Assembly (NCBI RefSeq): GCF_022343685.1
Contig: NZ_CP092123.1
Coordinates: 1,612,001-1,676,000, forward strand
Reading direction: 5' to 3'
DNA: 64,000 nucleotides
From: Marinobacterium sediminicola
GTDB taxonomy: Bacteria > Pseudomonadota > Gammaproteobacteria > Pseudomonadales > Balneatricaceae
Below, piece after piece: positions 19,437-26,999 of this stretch. The notes under the pieces are model-generated. The model made no database searches. It had not been told where the DNA came from and saw nothing but the letters and a program-made list of their open reading frames with translations. Position 1 is the stretch's first letter; every line of letters starts with the position of its first letter. Position numbers and translations under genes: made by a program.

Positions 19437-20245
19437 AGCCGTCTCGGCGCAAGGAGATGGCACAGACCTATGTTGCTTCCCGTGGCGTCAGTATCCGGCT
19501 TGCCTGTGCTGCCTTTGGTATCAGCGAATCCTGCTACCGGTACCAACCCAAGCTGTCATCGGAGAATGCTGAGATTGCAGATTGGTTGATCCGCCTGACT
19601 GAACAGGATTCAGACTGGGGCTTTGGTATTTGCTTTGACTACCTGCGTAATGTGAAAGGCTTCGGCTGGAACCATAAGCGCGTATACCGTATCTACTGTG
19701 AACTTGCATTGAATCTGCGCATACGGCCTCGGCGGCGCCTAAAGCGCCATAAGCCGGAGCCGTTGAAACAGCCCCTGCGACGCAACCAGGTGTGGTCGAT
19801 CGACTTCATGCACGATCAGCTGTCGGATGGCAGAAGCTACCGGCTGCTCAATGTGATCGATGACTACCGGCGAGAAGGACTGGCAATAGAAGCAGGCTTC
19901 TCTCTGCCATCCATGCGAGTGATACGCACCCTGTCTCAGTTGATTGAGTGGAGGGGAAAACCATCGCACATTCGCTGTGACAACGGCCCAGAATTCATCA
20001 GTCACGAATTCACCAACTGGGCTCGTAAACATGACATCCGGATTGAGTATATTCAACCCGGCAAGCCTCAACAGAACGCTTACATCGAGCGTCACAATCG
20101 AACGCTCCGCTACAGCTGGGTCAGTAAGCATCTATTCGAAACACTGGAGGACGTTCAGGATTATGCAACGCAGTGGCTCTGGTTTTACAATCATGAGCGG
20201 CCGCACAAAGCCAATGGTGGCCAGCCACCACTAAAAGTGGCTTAG
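19430..20245 (+). CDS. IS407-group transposase OrfB (DDE integrase domain)
   Basis: This is the catalytic part of the IS3-type transposase, 271 residues in the -1 frame relative to OrfA, probably made as an OrfAB fusion. The retroviral-integrase-like core shows all three acidic residues: [17 protein letters not shown] and the [10 protein letters not shown] glutamate. No stop or frameshift interrupts it, so the element should be able to transpose. Confidence 0.93.
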   Translation: MVKPSRRKEMAQTYVASRGVSIRLACAAFGISESCYRYQPKLSSENAEIADWLIRLTEQDSDWGFGICFDYLRNVKGFGWNHKRVYRIYCELALNLRIRPRRRLKRHKPEPLKQPLRRNQVWSIDFMHDQLSDGRSYRLLNVIDDYRREGLAIEAGFSLPSMRVIRTLSQLIEWRGKPSHIRCDNGPEFISHEFTNWARKHDIRIEYIQPGKPQQNAYIERHNRTLRYSWVSKHLFETLEDVQDYATQWLWFYNHERPHKANGGQPPLKVA

Positions 20246-20284
20246 CCTCTACTTTTGGCATCAGCTAAAAAGGGGAGGATTACC

Positions 20285-20288
20285 GCAT
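20285..20288 (+). repeat. Right 4-bp target-site duplication (GCAT)
   Basis: This matches the GCAT at 19095-19098 on the other side of the element and marks the original target site. Confidence 0.8.
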
Positions 20289-20594
20289 CATTTTGGGGTG
20301 TTGTATCCCTTGACACATTTTAATGGCGAGCAGATTAAACATCTGTTTGTTATGAGTCAGAGACGCTTTTGGAGTTTGTTTTTTGTGATCGAAATTTTCT
20401 ACCACATCTGGCATAAACGATATGTGGTGTGATCTTTAGATGTTGTGTAACCTGTTGTTTAATCAGATCGAAGTGACAGGTTTGTCCATTTCTGAATGTG
20501 GGCTCTGGTCGCTACCGGATAGCGGTAAGAATTATTCTGCTGGTTTTCAAGTGCTGGTTGCAGTTGATACCGGTCAACTTTCAATTACCTGTGT

Positions 20595-20623
20595 TTGAAT
20601 TCCGTTTAAAAGCTACGTATAAC
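20595..20623 (+). promoter_or_regulatory. Predicted sigma-70 promoter of the six-gene sensory operon
   Basis: A -35 TTGAAT (20595-20600), a 17-base spacer and a -10 TATAAC (20618-20623, five of six consensus bases) lie 36 bases before the first start codon. A second consensus -35, TTGACA, occurs at 20310 but has only a poor -10 partner. The rest of the 371-base stretch between the insertion sequence and the operon shows no gene. Confidence 0.6.
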
Positions 20624-20659
20624 AAGTGAATACATTATCTCAGGCAGGAGGTAGCCTTG

Positions 20660-21130
20660 ATGAGTTCAGCAGACAGTCCGGCTGAAGTCGCACAGGATGG
20701 GCGCATGGTGAAAGCGGATCTTCAACTTTCCAAGTTGCAGATCATGTTCAATTTGCAAGCTGACAAGCGTCTGATCTACGTTGGTGCTCAGCCAACAGTT
20801 GCCCTGCGTTACTTGACACGCCTGGTTGCTGCCCGCCCCCGTATTCTGCGAAATCACATTCGCCGCGTATATCTTGCTATTCAGTGTGCGGACAACGAGC
20901 AACTGACGGGTGCCTTGATCGATCTTTTGCTGGTGCTGCGTGGTCGCGGTCAGTTTTTGGTAAATCGTCTTATCCAGCAATCTGGGCCTCTGTTGCAGAG
21001 TGATTATCGGATCATCATGAATAAGGCTGTTGATACACGTGACTTGTCGCGACTGGCGGAGCTGCCGCTTGAGCACGCAGTGCTGAGTAATGGCCGTTGT
21101 ATGCAGTTTTCCAGGCAGAAATTACACTGA
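20660..21130 (+). CDS. Hypothetical helical protein, first gene of the sensory operon
   Basis: I do not recognise the family of this 156-residue protein. It appears soluble and mostly helical, with no signal peptide or membrane segment. The N-terminal 30 residues are polar. The middle (about 55-115) is rich in Arg and Leu (YLTRLVAARPRILRNHIRRVYLAI, split over two helices), and ALIDLLLVLRGRGQFLVNRLI suggests a packed helical bundle. AGGAGG lies seven bases before the ATG, which settles the start against a TTG three bases earlier. The next gene follows after 25 bases. Confidence 0.7.
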   Translation: MSSADSPAEVAQDGRMVKADLQLSKLQIMFNLQADKRLIYVGAQPTVALRYLTRLVAARPRILRNHIRRVYLAIQCADNEQLTGALIDLLLVLRGRGQFLVNRLIQQSGPLLQSDYRIIMNKAVDTRDLSRLAELPLEHAVLSNGRCMQFSRQKLH

Positions 21131-21155
21131 GTACCGCCTGTAGAAGGATATAAAT

Positions 21156-22382
21156 ATGTCGGTCGGTGGTAAGCACTCAATTGGAATCGTCGGTTTTGCA
21201 GCTAATGAAGCGGCAATGCTGGAGATATTCTTTAAGGGTAACAAGGGCGAGGGTTTTGCTCTCTCTGATTCCAGTCAGGCAGATGCACTGATTGTGGGCT
21301 GTAGCGAGAAGGAAGATCACTCCCAGATTGAAAAGTTGCTTGGCGACCAGAAGCTTCCGGTTATAGCGGTTGTTGATCAGTCTACAGAGCATTTGGCTTC
21401 GAATGCCAGTGTGACAATTCGTCGACCTCTGACTCTGGGTGCGCTTCAGGATGCGTTGGCAAAGCTGCGGGGCAGGCTTGATTCTGCTTCGGTCGCCAGT
21501 GGAGTGGCTGTGGCAGTTAGCGAGCAGGAAAAAGCTCGAGAGGAAGTTTTTGCAGAATGGCAGGCTCGCAAACAACGCAGCAGTGAAGCGCTTTCCGCCT
21601 GGAAAGGCGACAGTGCGCAACGAGAGGGTGAAGCGCTGCGGAGTCGTTTCAGTCTTGAGCGGAACGAACTGAATAGCCTGATTCTGGAAGCTCAGCACGA
21701 GTTGCAAAAGCAGCAGGCCTCACGTCCTCCCAAGCCTGCTCCAGAGCCTTTTGTTGAGCCTGAAGAGAAGATTCAAACGCCTAAACTCTCCGCTGAAATG
21801 ATCCAGCAGTGTTGCGGCAGTTTGCCGGACGTAAATCTTGACTCGCCTCATGAGCGTCGCCGTGCCTACTTCAGTCTGGACGGACTGCTTTTGCCTTGGG
21901 TGCAGCGATGTGTGCGTCAAGGAGATGAGACTGGTAACGTGCAACAGGTGTTGGGGGTGCCAGGAGCGTTTTTCTATTTGCCTGCCGAGAAAGTGTTTCT
22001 TGTTGGAATTGATGCTGACCTGTTGTTGCAGCTGACCCGTACTCGCTTTGGTTTCGATGAGATATCGTTGCAGGAGCGCAGTGCGGAGGCTGAGCTGCCT
22101 CAGGGTCGTAAAGTTGCGGCTGATGAATTGCTTTGGCAATTGGCGCTGTTTACATCGCGTGGCCGTGTGCCTGATACGCTCTCTGCAGAACAGCCAAAAC
22201 TGCTGGACGAAATGCCCGATTTCGAGCGCTTGCTTGAAACTCCGCATGCAAGGAGTATTGCTGAGTTGTGGCAGAGTCAGCGCCTGTCAGCACAGAATAT
22301 TGCGTCTATGTTGGGTGTGCCTCAGCGTTTTGTGTTCTCGTTCTTTGTGGCAGCGGACGCCATCGGTCTGTTCTGTCCCTGA
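21156..22382 (+). CDS. Receiver-like protein without phospho-acceptor, with helical C-terminal domain
   Basis: A 408-residue soluble protein. Residues about 7-100 have the alternating strand/helix layout of a response-regulator receiver (IGIVGFA, ADALIVGC, LPVIAVVDQ, VTIRRPLTLGALQDAL). The Asp expected at the end of strand 3 is missing (VGCSEKED) and the strand-5 Lys-Pro is Arg-Pro, so phosphorylation is unlikely. A charged helical linker (about 115-200) precedes a C-terminal domain. That domain ends in a helix-turn-helix-like segment (SAQNIASMLGVPQRFVFSFF). The assignment to the receiver fold is my inference from pattern. Its neighbours suggest a signalling adaptor. Confidence 0.6.
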   Translation: MSVGGKHSIGIVGFAANEAAMLEIFFKGNKGEGFALSDSSQADALIVGCSEKEDHSQIEKLLGDQKLPVIAVVDQSTEHLASNASVTIRRPLTLGALQDALAKLRGRLDSASVASGVAVAVSEQEKAREEVFAEWQARKQRSSEALSAWKGDSAQREGEALRSRFSLERNELNSLILEAQHELQKQQASRPPKPAPEPFVEPEEKIQTPKLSAEMIQQCCGSLPDVNLDSPHERRRAYFSLDGLLLPWVQRCVRQGDETGNVQQVLGVPGAFFYLPAEKVFLVGIDADLLLQLTRTRFGFDEISLQERSAEAELPQGRKVAADELLWQLALFTSRGRVPDTLSAEQPKLLDEMPDFERLLETPHARSIAELWQSQRLSAQNIASMLGVPQRFVFSFFVAADAIGLFCP

Positions 22383-22426
22383 CCGGAAACGTGTGTATCA
22401 CACCATGGATCTTTCGGAGTTTAACC

Positions 22427-23059
22427 GTGAATCAAGAGCAAAATGATACCCCGCGGTATTTTCAGGTCACGCCTAGTGGGGCGTACTATGCAACCCTGAA
22501 TACCGAGCCGGAAACGCTGCGGGCGCTGCTGTTGCAGCTGCTGAGTGCTGATACGCATATTCCGTATCTCGGCTCGTTATTGCAAAAACTGACAGGTCTG
22601 CCGGAGGCTGAAGCGGAGACGCTTCTGGATAAGGCTGTGCAACATGGCTTTATTGATCTTCCGGAAGCCCCGGAAACGATCGCTGCAGGGACAATTGAGG
22701 AGCTGCTGCCGAAGCTGCTGCCGAGTCTTGCTGATGGCCGAGTGTTGCTGGCTGATGATCAGGGTTTCTGTCTGGGGCAGTCAGGCTTCGAAGATGAAGA
22801 AGCTGAGGCTATTGCAGGTATGGCCGCTGATTTGGTGTCCATGCATGAGCGTCATCAGGCATTGCTGGGACGTCATCTGGGTATTGATGGCTCATCCTGG
22901 GCATTGATCGATGCAGTTGGTCAAAGTGAATTGGGTTTTTGGACCCTGCATGTAGGGGAGCAGAAGTTCCTCCTGATTCTGGAAGGGATGCCTCATCTGA
23001 ACCGGCAACCTTTTGTTGATTTGATGTCGGTTCTGATCCGACGTTATCTGGATTACTGA
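22427..23059 (+). CDS. Unrecognised protein with roadblock-like C-terminal half
   Basis: A 210-residue soluble protein with no family I can name. Residues about 10-90 look like a helical winged-helix-type domain (LRALLLQLLSAD, EAETLLDKAVQHGFIDLP). Residues about 100-205 follow the strand-strand-helix-strand order of roadblock/LC7 proteins: VLLADDQGFCLGQSGF, a long helix EEAEAIAGMAADLVSMHER, then FWTLHVGEQKFLLILEG and a closing helix. The following gene encodes a clear roadblock protein, so the two may pair. The GTG at 22427 is chosen because GGAG lies seven bases upstream; the longer frame overlaps the previous gene. Confidence 0.6.
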   Translation: MNQEQNDTPRYFQVTPSGAYYATLNTEPETLRALLLQLLSADTHIPYLGSLLQKLTGLPEAEAETLLDKAVQHGFIDLPEAPETIAAGTIEELLPKLLPSLADGRVLLADDQGFCLGQSGFEDEEAEAIAGMAADLVSMHERHQALLGRHLGIDGSSWALIDAVGQSELGFWTLHVGEQKFLLILEGMPHLNRQPFVDLMSVLIRRYLDY

Positions 23060-23123
23060 TAAAACGGGTTGTCCGTTTTATGCAGAATTACAACCAGCGC
23101 TAATGGCCTAAAAGGAGACTACC

Positions 23124-23486
23124 ATGCGCTCAGAAATGTTGACTTCTATTCTTAACGATCTCAACGGTACCTCTGCTGAAATCGAAGCGTCCGCAGTGAT
23201 TTCTACAGATGGTCTGGTGATTGATGCGCTCCTGCCGGCTGGTATGGATGAAGACCGGGTGGGTGCTATGAGTGCGGCAATGTTGTCGCTGGGTGAACGC
23301 ACCTCTCAAGAGCTTGCGCGTGGTGAGTTGGAGCAGGTCCTGGTGAAGGGTAAGAATGGTTATATCCTGATGACCCATGCTAACCAGGAATCTGTACTGA
23401 CCGTGGTCGCTAAAACAAATGCTCGTCTGGGTCTTATTTTCCTGGACGTGAAGCGTGCGGCCGACGCAATCGGCAAGATTCTCTAA
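23124..23486 (+). CDS. Roadblock/LC7 domain protein
   Basis: A 120-residue protein that is almost entirely one roadblock/LC7 domain: MLTSILNDLNG, AVISTDGLVIDALL, the helix EDRVGAMSAAMLSLGERTSQEL, then QVLVKGKNGYILMTHA and a closing helix. Bacterial roadblock proteins such as MglB dimerise and act as GTPase-activating partners of MglA-type GTPases. No such GTPase is encoded in this operon or elsewhere in the window. AAAAGGAG precedes the ATG. The partner may be the upstream gene product, with its similar but diverged fold. Confidence 0.88.
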   Translation: MRSEMLTSILNDLNGTSAEIEASAVISTDGLVIDALLPAGMDEDRVGAMSAAMLSLGERTSQELARGELEQVLVKGKNGYILMTHANQESVLTVVAKTNARLGLIFLDVKRAADAIGKIL

Positions 23487-23559
23487 ATCGATCACATGCA
23501 CTGGCGTGCATTAGCATCGGTTAGTCGAGTGCACGCTTCTTTTCCGGTTTGGAGTTATT

Positions 23560-24021
23560 ATGTCCGAAAATGATACAGGTTCAGTTCAAGAGGTGCTGAT
23601 CAAGTACTTTGACGGCACAGAGCGGCTGGCCAAGATCGTTGACCGAGAAGTCCCTTATCCCGATGGCAAGTTGATCGTCTCCCGTACGGATCCCAGTGGC
23701 ATTATCACTCATGCCAATCGTGCCTTTGTAGAGATGTCTGGCTATTCCCGTGAAGAGTTGCTCGGCGTGAATCACTACATTTTGCGGCACCCGGATATGC
23801 CGGCTGTCGCGTTCAAGGACCTCTGGGATACGGTGGCTCAGGGTAAAAAGTGGCAGGGTTATGTGAAGAATTTGCGCAAGGACGGTGCATACTACTGGGT
23901 TAAAGCGACCGTCATCCCCAATATTCGCAATGGTGAATTGGTCGGATACACCTCTGTGCGCCGCAAACCATCTCGCAGCAAGATCAAGGAGAGCGAAGCT
24001 CTTTATGAGACGTTGCGATAG
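23560..24021 (+). CDS. Free-standing Aer-type PAS domain protein (probably FAD-binding)
   Basis: A 153-residue soluble protein consisting of one PAS domain (about 35-140) that matches the N-terminal sensor of the aerotaxis receptor Aer. Shared blocks include ITHANRAFVEMSGYSREEL, RHPDMPAVAFKDLWDT, and KWQGYVKNLRKDGAYYWVKA. In Aer the corresponding Asn, Arg and His residues bind FAD, so a redox- or oxygen-sensing flavin is likely. Unlike Aer there is no membrane anchor, HAMP or methyl-accepting domain. The protein ends soon after the PAS fold. A GGAG ribosome site precedes the ATG. Confidence 0.85.
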   Translation: MSENDTGSVQEVLIKYFDGTERLAKIVDREVPYPDGKLIVSRTDPSGIITHANRAFVEMSGYSREELLGVNHYILRHPDMPAVAFKDLWDTVAQGKKWQGYVKNLRKDGAYYWVKATVIPNIRNGELVGYTSVRRKPSRSKIKESEALYETLR

Positions 24022-24034
24022 CTGAGGTACTGCG

Positions 24035-24781
24035 ATGACATTAAATTTATCGGTGAGCCCTGACTTTCCGCCAGCTCATCTATCGGGATGGTTCATTTTC
24101 AATACCTGGTTGCAGCGTCAGCTGGGTACCGGCGTTCACTTGGAGCTTTATGACAGCTTCGAAGAGCAGCGTGAAGATATTCGTAGTGGCAAGATCGATC
24201 TGATCTATGCAAATCCATACGATGCTTCCATGCTTGTGCGTGAACTTGGGTTCAAGGTACTGGTGCGCCCCCGCAATCGTGCAGATGAGACGGTAATTGC
24301 CGTTCGTAAGGATGATGGGCGCAATGCGGTCGAAGATCTTCAGCCCGGCATCACGGTAGCGACGACTGCCGATCCGGATGTTCATATCATGGGTATGATT
24401 ATGCTTGAATCCGCGGATCTGGATAAAAGCAATGTCACCTTCCGTGAGTATGATAATTATGTTCTCGTAGCTAAGGCGCTGCTGAACGGTCAGGCGGACG
24501 TCGGCTTTTTCCTTAAGGCCGGTTACGATGAGTTGTCCGAGTTGGTTCGCAGTAAAACCAAGTCGCTTGTCGATAGTCAGATCAGTGTAGTCCATCATAC
24601 GCTGGTTGCCGGTCCGCGTATGCAAGAGCATATAGAGCTTCTCACGGAGCGCCTGCTGAACATGGAAGAAGATCTCAAAGGCCGAGAAGTCCTCAAAAGC
24701 ATGGGGCTGGATGGTTGGGATCGAATGGAAGATGAGCAGACAGAGTTCATGATCGACCTTATTGATACGCTTATCGATTAA
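24035..24781 (+). CDS. PhnD-like substrate-binding protein without signal peptide
   Basis: A 248-residue protein of the phosphate/phosphonate-binding (PhnD-like) periplasmic protein family. It shows the typical order LSVSPDFPPAH, FNTWLQRQLG, YDSFEEQREDIRSGKIDLIYANPYDASMLV across adjacent strands, and a later VAKALLNGQADVGFFLKAGYD block. The N-terminus (MTLNLSVSPDF) goes straight into the first strand. No signal peptide or lipobox precedes it, and no ABC transporter genes are adjacent. It therefore probably works in the cytoplasm as a ligand-sensing domain. It starts 13 bases after the PAS gene and ends before a strong terminator. Confidence 0.8.
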   Translation: MTLNLSVSPDFPPAHLSGWFIFNTWLQRQLGTGVHLELYDSFEEQREDIRSGKIDLIYANPYDASMLVRELGFKVLVRPRNRADETVIAVRKDDGRNAVEDLQPGITVATTADPDVHIMGMIMLESADLDKSNVTFREYDNYVLVAKALLNGQADVGFFLKAGYDELSELVRSKTKSLVDSQISVVHHTLVAGPRMQEHIELLTERLLNMEEDLKGREVLKSMGLDGWDRMEDEQTEFMIDLIDTLID

Positions 24782-24797
24782 GGTTGTAAGGTGGTCG

Positions 24798-24825
24798 AAA
24801 AAGGCGCCCTCAGGGCGCCTTTTTT
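24798..24825 (+). terminator. Terminator closing the sensory operon
   Basis: A stem AAAAAGGCGCCC/GGGCGCCTTTTT with the loop TCA is followed by a run of T. It lies 16 bases after the PhnD-like gene. Confidence 0.92.
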
Positions 24826-24939
24826 GTTTTGGGTCATCTTCAAGGCTTGGTGTTATTGGTAATCAGCTACCTAAGTTTGTAGAATCCTGCGTCTGCCGAG
24901 TGGCAGTTCTGTTCATTATTTGAAATTGGTTTGGCTCTG

Positions 24940-25581
24940 ATGGATGTGTTGACCGAAATAAAAGGCTTTCTGGGCTGCGAGACGCCAACAGAATGGCTTC
25001 AACTTGCTGCAAGGCCTGAAGCGATGCGATTGCTGTTGACGGATCATGCGCATTGCGAGAAGAAGGCAGCATCAACAGCAATGACGTTGATGTTTCGTTA
25101 TGTTGATCGGTCCGATCTGTTAAACAAAATGTCACGCCTGGCGCGTGAAGAGCTGATCCATTTTGAGCAAGTGCTCGGGATTATGGATGCTCGCGGTCTT
25201 GAGTACGGTCACCTGAGCCCTGCGCGCTATGCTGCAGGATTGCGCAAGGATGTTCGTACTTCGGAACCCGGTCGGCTGATAGATGTTCTGATTATCGGTG
25301 CCTTCATTGAGGCGCGCTCATGTGAGCGCTTTGCTGCTTTGGCGCCGGATTTGGATGATGAATTGGCGCGTTTTTACCGGTCACTGCTTAAATCAGAGGG
25401 GCGTCATTATCAGGATTACCTGTCACTGGCAGAGGCCTATGCGGGTGAGCCTATCGATGAGCGCGTCGAATACTTTCGTCAGTTGGAAGCGGAGCTTATT
25501 CTGGCTGAAGATGAAGAGTTCCGCTTCCATAGTGGCAAGCCTAGCCTGGCACTCCTAAAGAGTCCCGCAGCTCTGCAGTGA
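24940..25581 (+). CDS. miaE: tRNA-(ms2io6A37) hydroxylase
   Basis: MiaE is a non-haem diiron enzyme that hydroxylates the isopentenyl group of ms2i6A37 in tRNAs reading UNN codons. The 213-residue protein shows the paired iron-binding helices, including HAHCEKKAAS, REELIHFEQV, FIEARSCERF and SEGRHYQDYL. The ATG at 24940 is preferred; two in-frame TTG/CTG codons lie just upstream and no clear Shine-Dalgarno sequence decides between them. Its 3' end overlaps the convergent lpxH by 41 bases. Confidence 0.92.
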   Translation: MDVLTEIKGFLGCETPTEWLQLAARPEAMRLLLTDHAHCEKKAASTAMTLMFRYVDRSDLLNKMSRLAREELIHFEQVLGIMDARGLEYGHLSPARYAAGLRKDVRTSEPGRLIDVLIIGAFIEARSCERFAALAPDLDDELARFYRSLLKSEGRHYQDYLSLAEAYAGEPIDERVEYFRQLEAELILAEDEEFRFHSGKPSLALLKSPAALQ

Positions 25582-26314
25582 GCCCTTCCTTGCAAGGCAG
25601 TTCGAAGGCGTAAAGCCGGCTGCCTTGTTCGTCCTGTTCCAGGTACCAGCCGTGACTGTCCCAGTCTCCCAAAACAACTCTCATGCCGCCTGAAGGGCTC
25701 TGTTGAGAGTGTATGCCCGGACGGTGAGTGTGACCATGGATCATTAGGTTTGCACCATGCGCTGTCAGTTGTTGACTGACTGCGGCGGGAGTGACATCGG
25801 TGATGTCAGCTGATTTCATGGCTCCCTGCTCCTTGCTGGCTGCTCTCAGCTTTTGAGCGATTTCCAGTCGCTCGTTAATCGGTTTTGCCAGGAATTGCTG
25901 TTGCCACTGAGGGTTGCGTACCAGGTTGCGGAAGGCCTGATAGTCCTCGTCTTCAGTGCATAGCTGGTCGCCGTGTAGTATTAGCGTTTTTCCGTGAGGG
26001 CTGTTAGTACAGTGCAATTCGCTGATGAGATGACTACCGGTTCGATGGGCAAAGCCTTCACCCACAAGAAAGTCCCTGTTTCCATGCTGGAAGAAAATCT
26101 TGACGCCACTAAGGCTTAATTCCTGGAGTTGACTCAGCAGGGGGGCAAGGTATTCGGGTGTGGCATCGTCACCGATCCAGGCTTCGAAAATGTCGCCCAG
26201 AAGGTATAGCTCGTTGGCATGACACGCTTTTTCATGGAGAAACATGCTAAACGCCCGGATAATATCCGGGCGTTTGGCATCGAGATGCAGGTCTGCAATG
26301 TAATAGCGCAGCAT
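25541..26314 (-). CDS. lpxH: UDP-2,3-diacylglucosamine diphosphatase
   Basis: LpxH hydrolyses UDP-2,3-diacylglucosamine to lipid X in lipid A synthesis at the inner membrane. The 257-residue calcineurin-like phosphoesterase has the expected metal motifs in order: IADLHLDAKRP (usually DLHL), GDIFEAWIGDD, HGNRDFL and HGHTHRPG. The start codon overlaps the ppiB stop by one base (TGATG), so the two are translationally coupled. Confidence 0.95.
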   Translation of the reverse strand: MLRYYIADLHLDAKRPDIIRAFSMFLHEKACHANELYLLGDIFEAWIGDDATPEYLAPLLSQLQELSLSGVKIFFQHGNRDFLVGEGFAHRTGSHLISELHCTNSPHGKTLILHGDQLCTEDEDYQAFRNLVRNPQWQQQFLAKPINERLEIAQKLRAASKEQGAMKSADITDVTPAAVSQQLTAHGANLMIHGHTHRPGIHSQQSPSGGMRVVLGDWDSHGWYLEQDEQGSRLYAFELPCKEGLTAELRDSLGVPG

Positions 26315-26817
26315 CAGCCCTCCGGCTGTTCGATGCTTGCAGACTCAATAATGATGTCTTCTACCGGTACATCCTGGTGACCTGCACGCATGGTTGTGCT
26401 GGCTTTCTTGATCTTGTTGACCACGTCCATGCCTTCAACAACCTTGCCGAATACGGCATAGCCCCAGCCTTCAGTGGTCTTGGCTGTGTGGTCGAGGAAG
26501 GTATTGTCTGAAACGTTGATAAAGAACTGGGCTGAAGCAGAGTGGGGGTCCATGGTGCGGGCCATGGCAATGGTGCCTGCCTGGTTGGAAAGGCCGTTGT
26601 CTGCTTCGTTCTGGATGGGTTCACGCGTTTCTTTCGGGATCATACCTGGTTCAAAACCGCCGCCCTGGATCATGAAGCCATCAATGACCCGGTGGAAAAT
26701 GACGCCGTCATAGAATCCGTCACGGACATACTGTTCAAAGTTGGCAGCGGTAACCGGAGCCTTCTCATGGTCCAGTTCAAGAGTGATTGTGCCGACGTTG
26801 GTTTTCAGGATGATCAT
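26314..26817 (-). CDS. ppiB: Cytoplasmic peptidyl-prolyl cis-trans isomerase B (cyclophilin)
   Basis: A 167-residue single-domain cyclophilin that catalyses proline isomerisation in proteins. The core motifs are [38 protein letters not shown] and [11 protein letters not shown]. It has no signal peptide, so it is the cytoplasmic form. The start is the ATG at 26817 ([11 protein letters not shown]), where cyclophilin similarity begins; 15 further in-frame residues upstream are unconserved. It is followed by lpxH, an order common in gammaproteobacteria. Confidence 0.95.
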   Translation of the reverse strand: MIILKTNVGTITLELDHEKAPVTAANFEQYVRDGFYDGVIFHRVIDGFMIQGGGFEPGMIPKETREPIQNEADNGLSNQAGTIAMARTMDPHSASAQFFINVSDNTFLDHTAKTTEGWGYAVFGKVVEGMDVVNKIKKASTTMRAGHQDVPVEDIIIESASIEQPEG

Positions 26818-26851
26818 TTCCAGTTTCCCTGTTTCTCTTATGTGTCCGCCC

Positions 26852-26857
26852 ATTATA
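26852..26857 (-). promoter_or_regulatory. Predicted -10 element for ppiB-lpxH
   Basis: TATAAT is perfect on the - strand, 35 bases from the ppiB start codon. No convincing -35 is visible at 16-18 bases, so the promoter may need an activator. Confidence 0.35.
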
Positions 26858-26941
26858 CTCAAGTATTAAGTTGCTGCATCCATTGGCAGACGCTTTATTC
26901 TTTTCATGGTGATCCAGGTGCGTCTGAGTAGCTTCTACGGT

Positions 26942-26947
26942 TATAAT
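26942..26947 (+). promoter_or_regulatory. Predicted -10 element for glnS
   Basis: A perfect TATAAT ends in the in-frame ATG at 26946. Transcription would then start near 26954, which rules that ATG out as the glnS start and supports the ATG at 27000. The -35 region is poor. Confidence 0.45.
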
Positions 26948-26999
26948 GCCTGGCACTGTATCCGGCGTTCTGGCCGGCCTTTTTCAGCTTCGACAAGAC

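Larger units (their letters stand above)
19099..20284 (+). mobile_element. Intact IS3-family, IS407-group insertion sequence (1186 bp)
   Basis: The element is bounded by imperfect terminal inverted repeats. The outer 8 bases GGTAATCC are identical, and further matching blocks TAGC and AAAAGTAG lie within the first 36 bases. It is flanked by the direct repeat GCAT. Inside are two overlapping transposase frames joined by a -1 frameshift signal, and both are open. The intact ends, frames and target duplication argue for a recent insertion. It sits between acnB and the six-gene operon at 20660, with its transposase pointing toward that operon. Confidence 0.92.

Noticed and set aside
26946-26999. 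Upstream ATG as start of glnS
   Set aside because: The ATG overlaps a perfect -10 hexamer (26942-26947), and the extra 18 residues have no counterpart in GlnS proteins.
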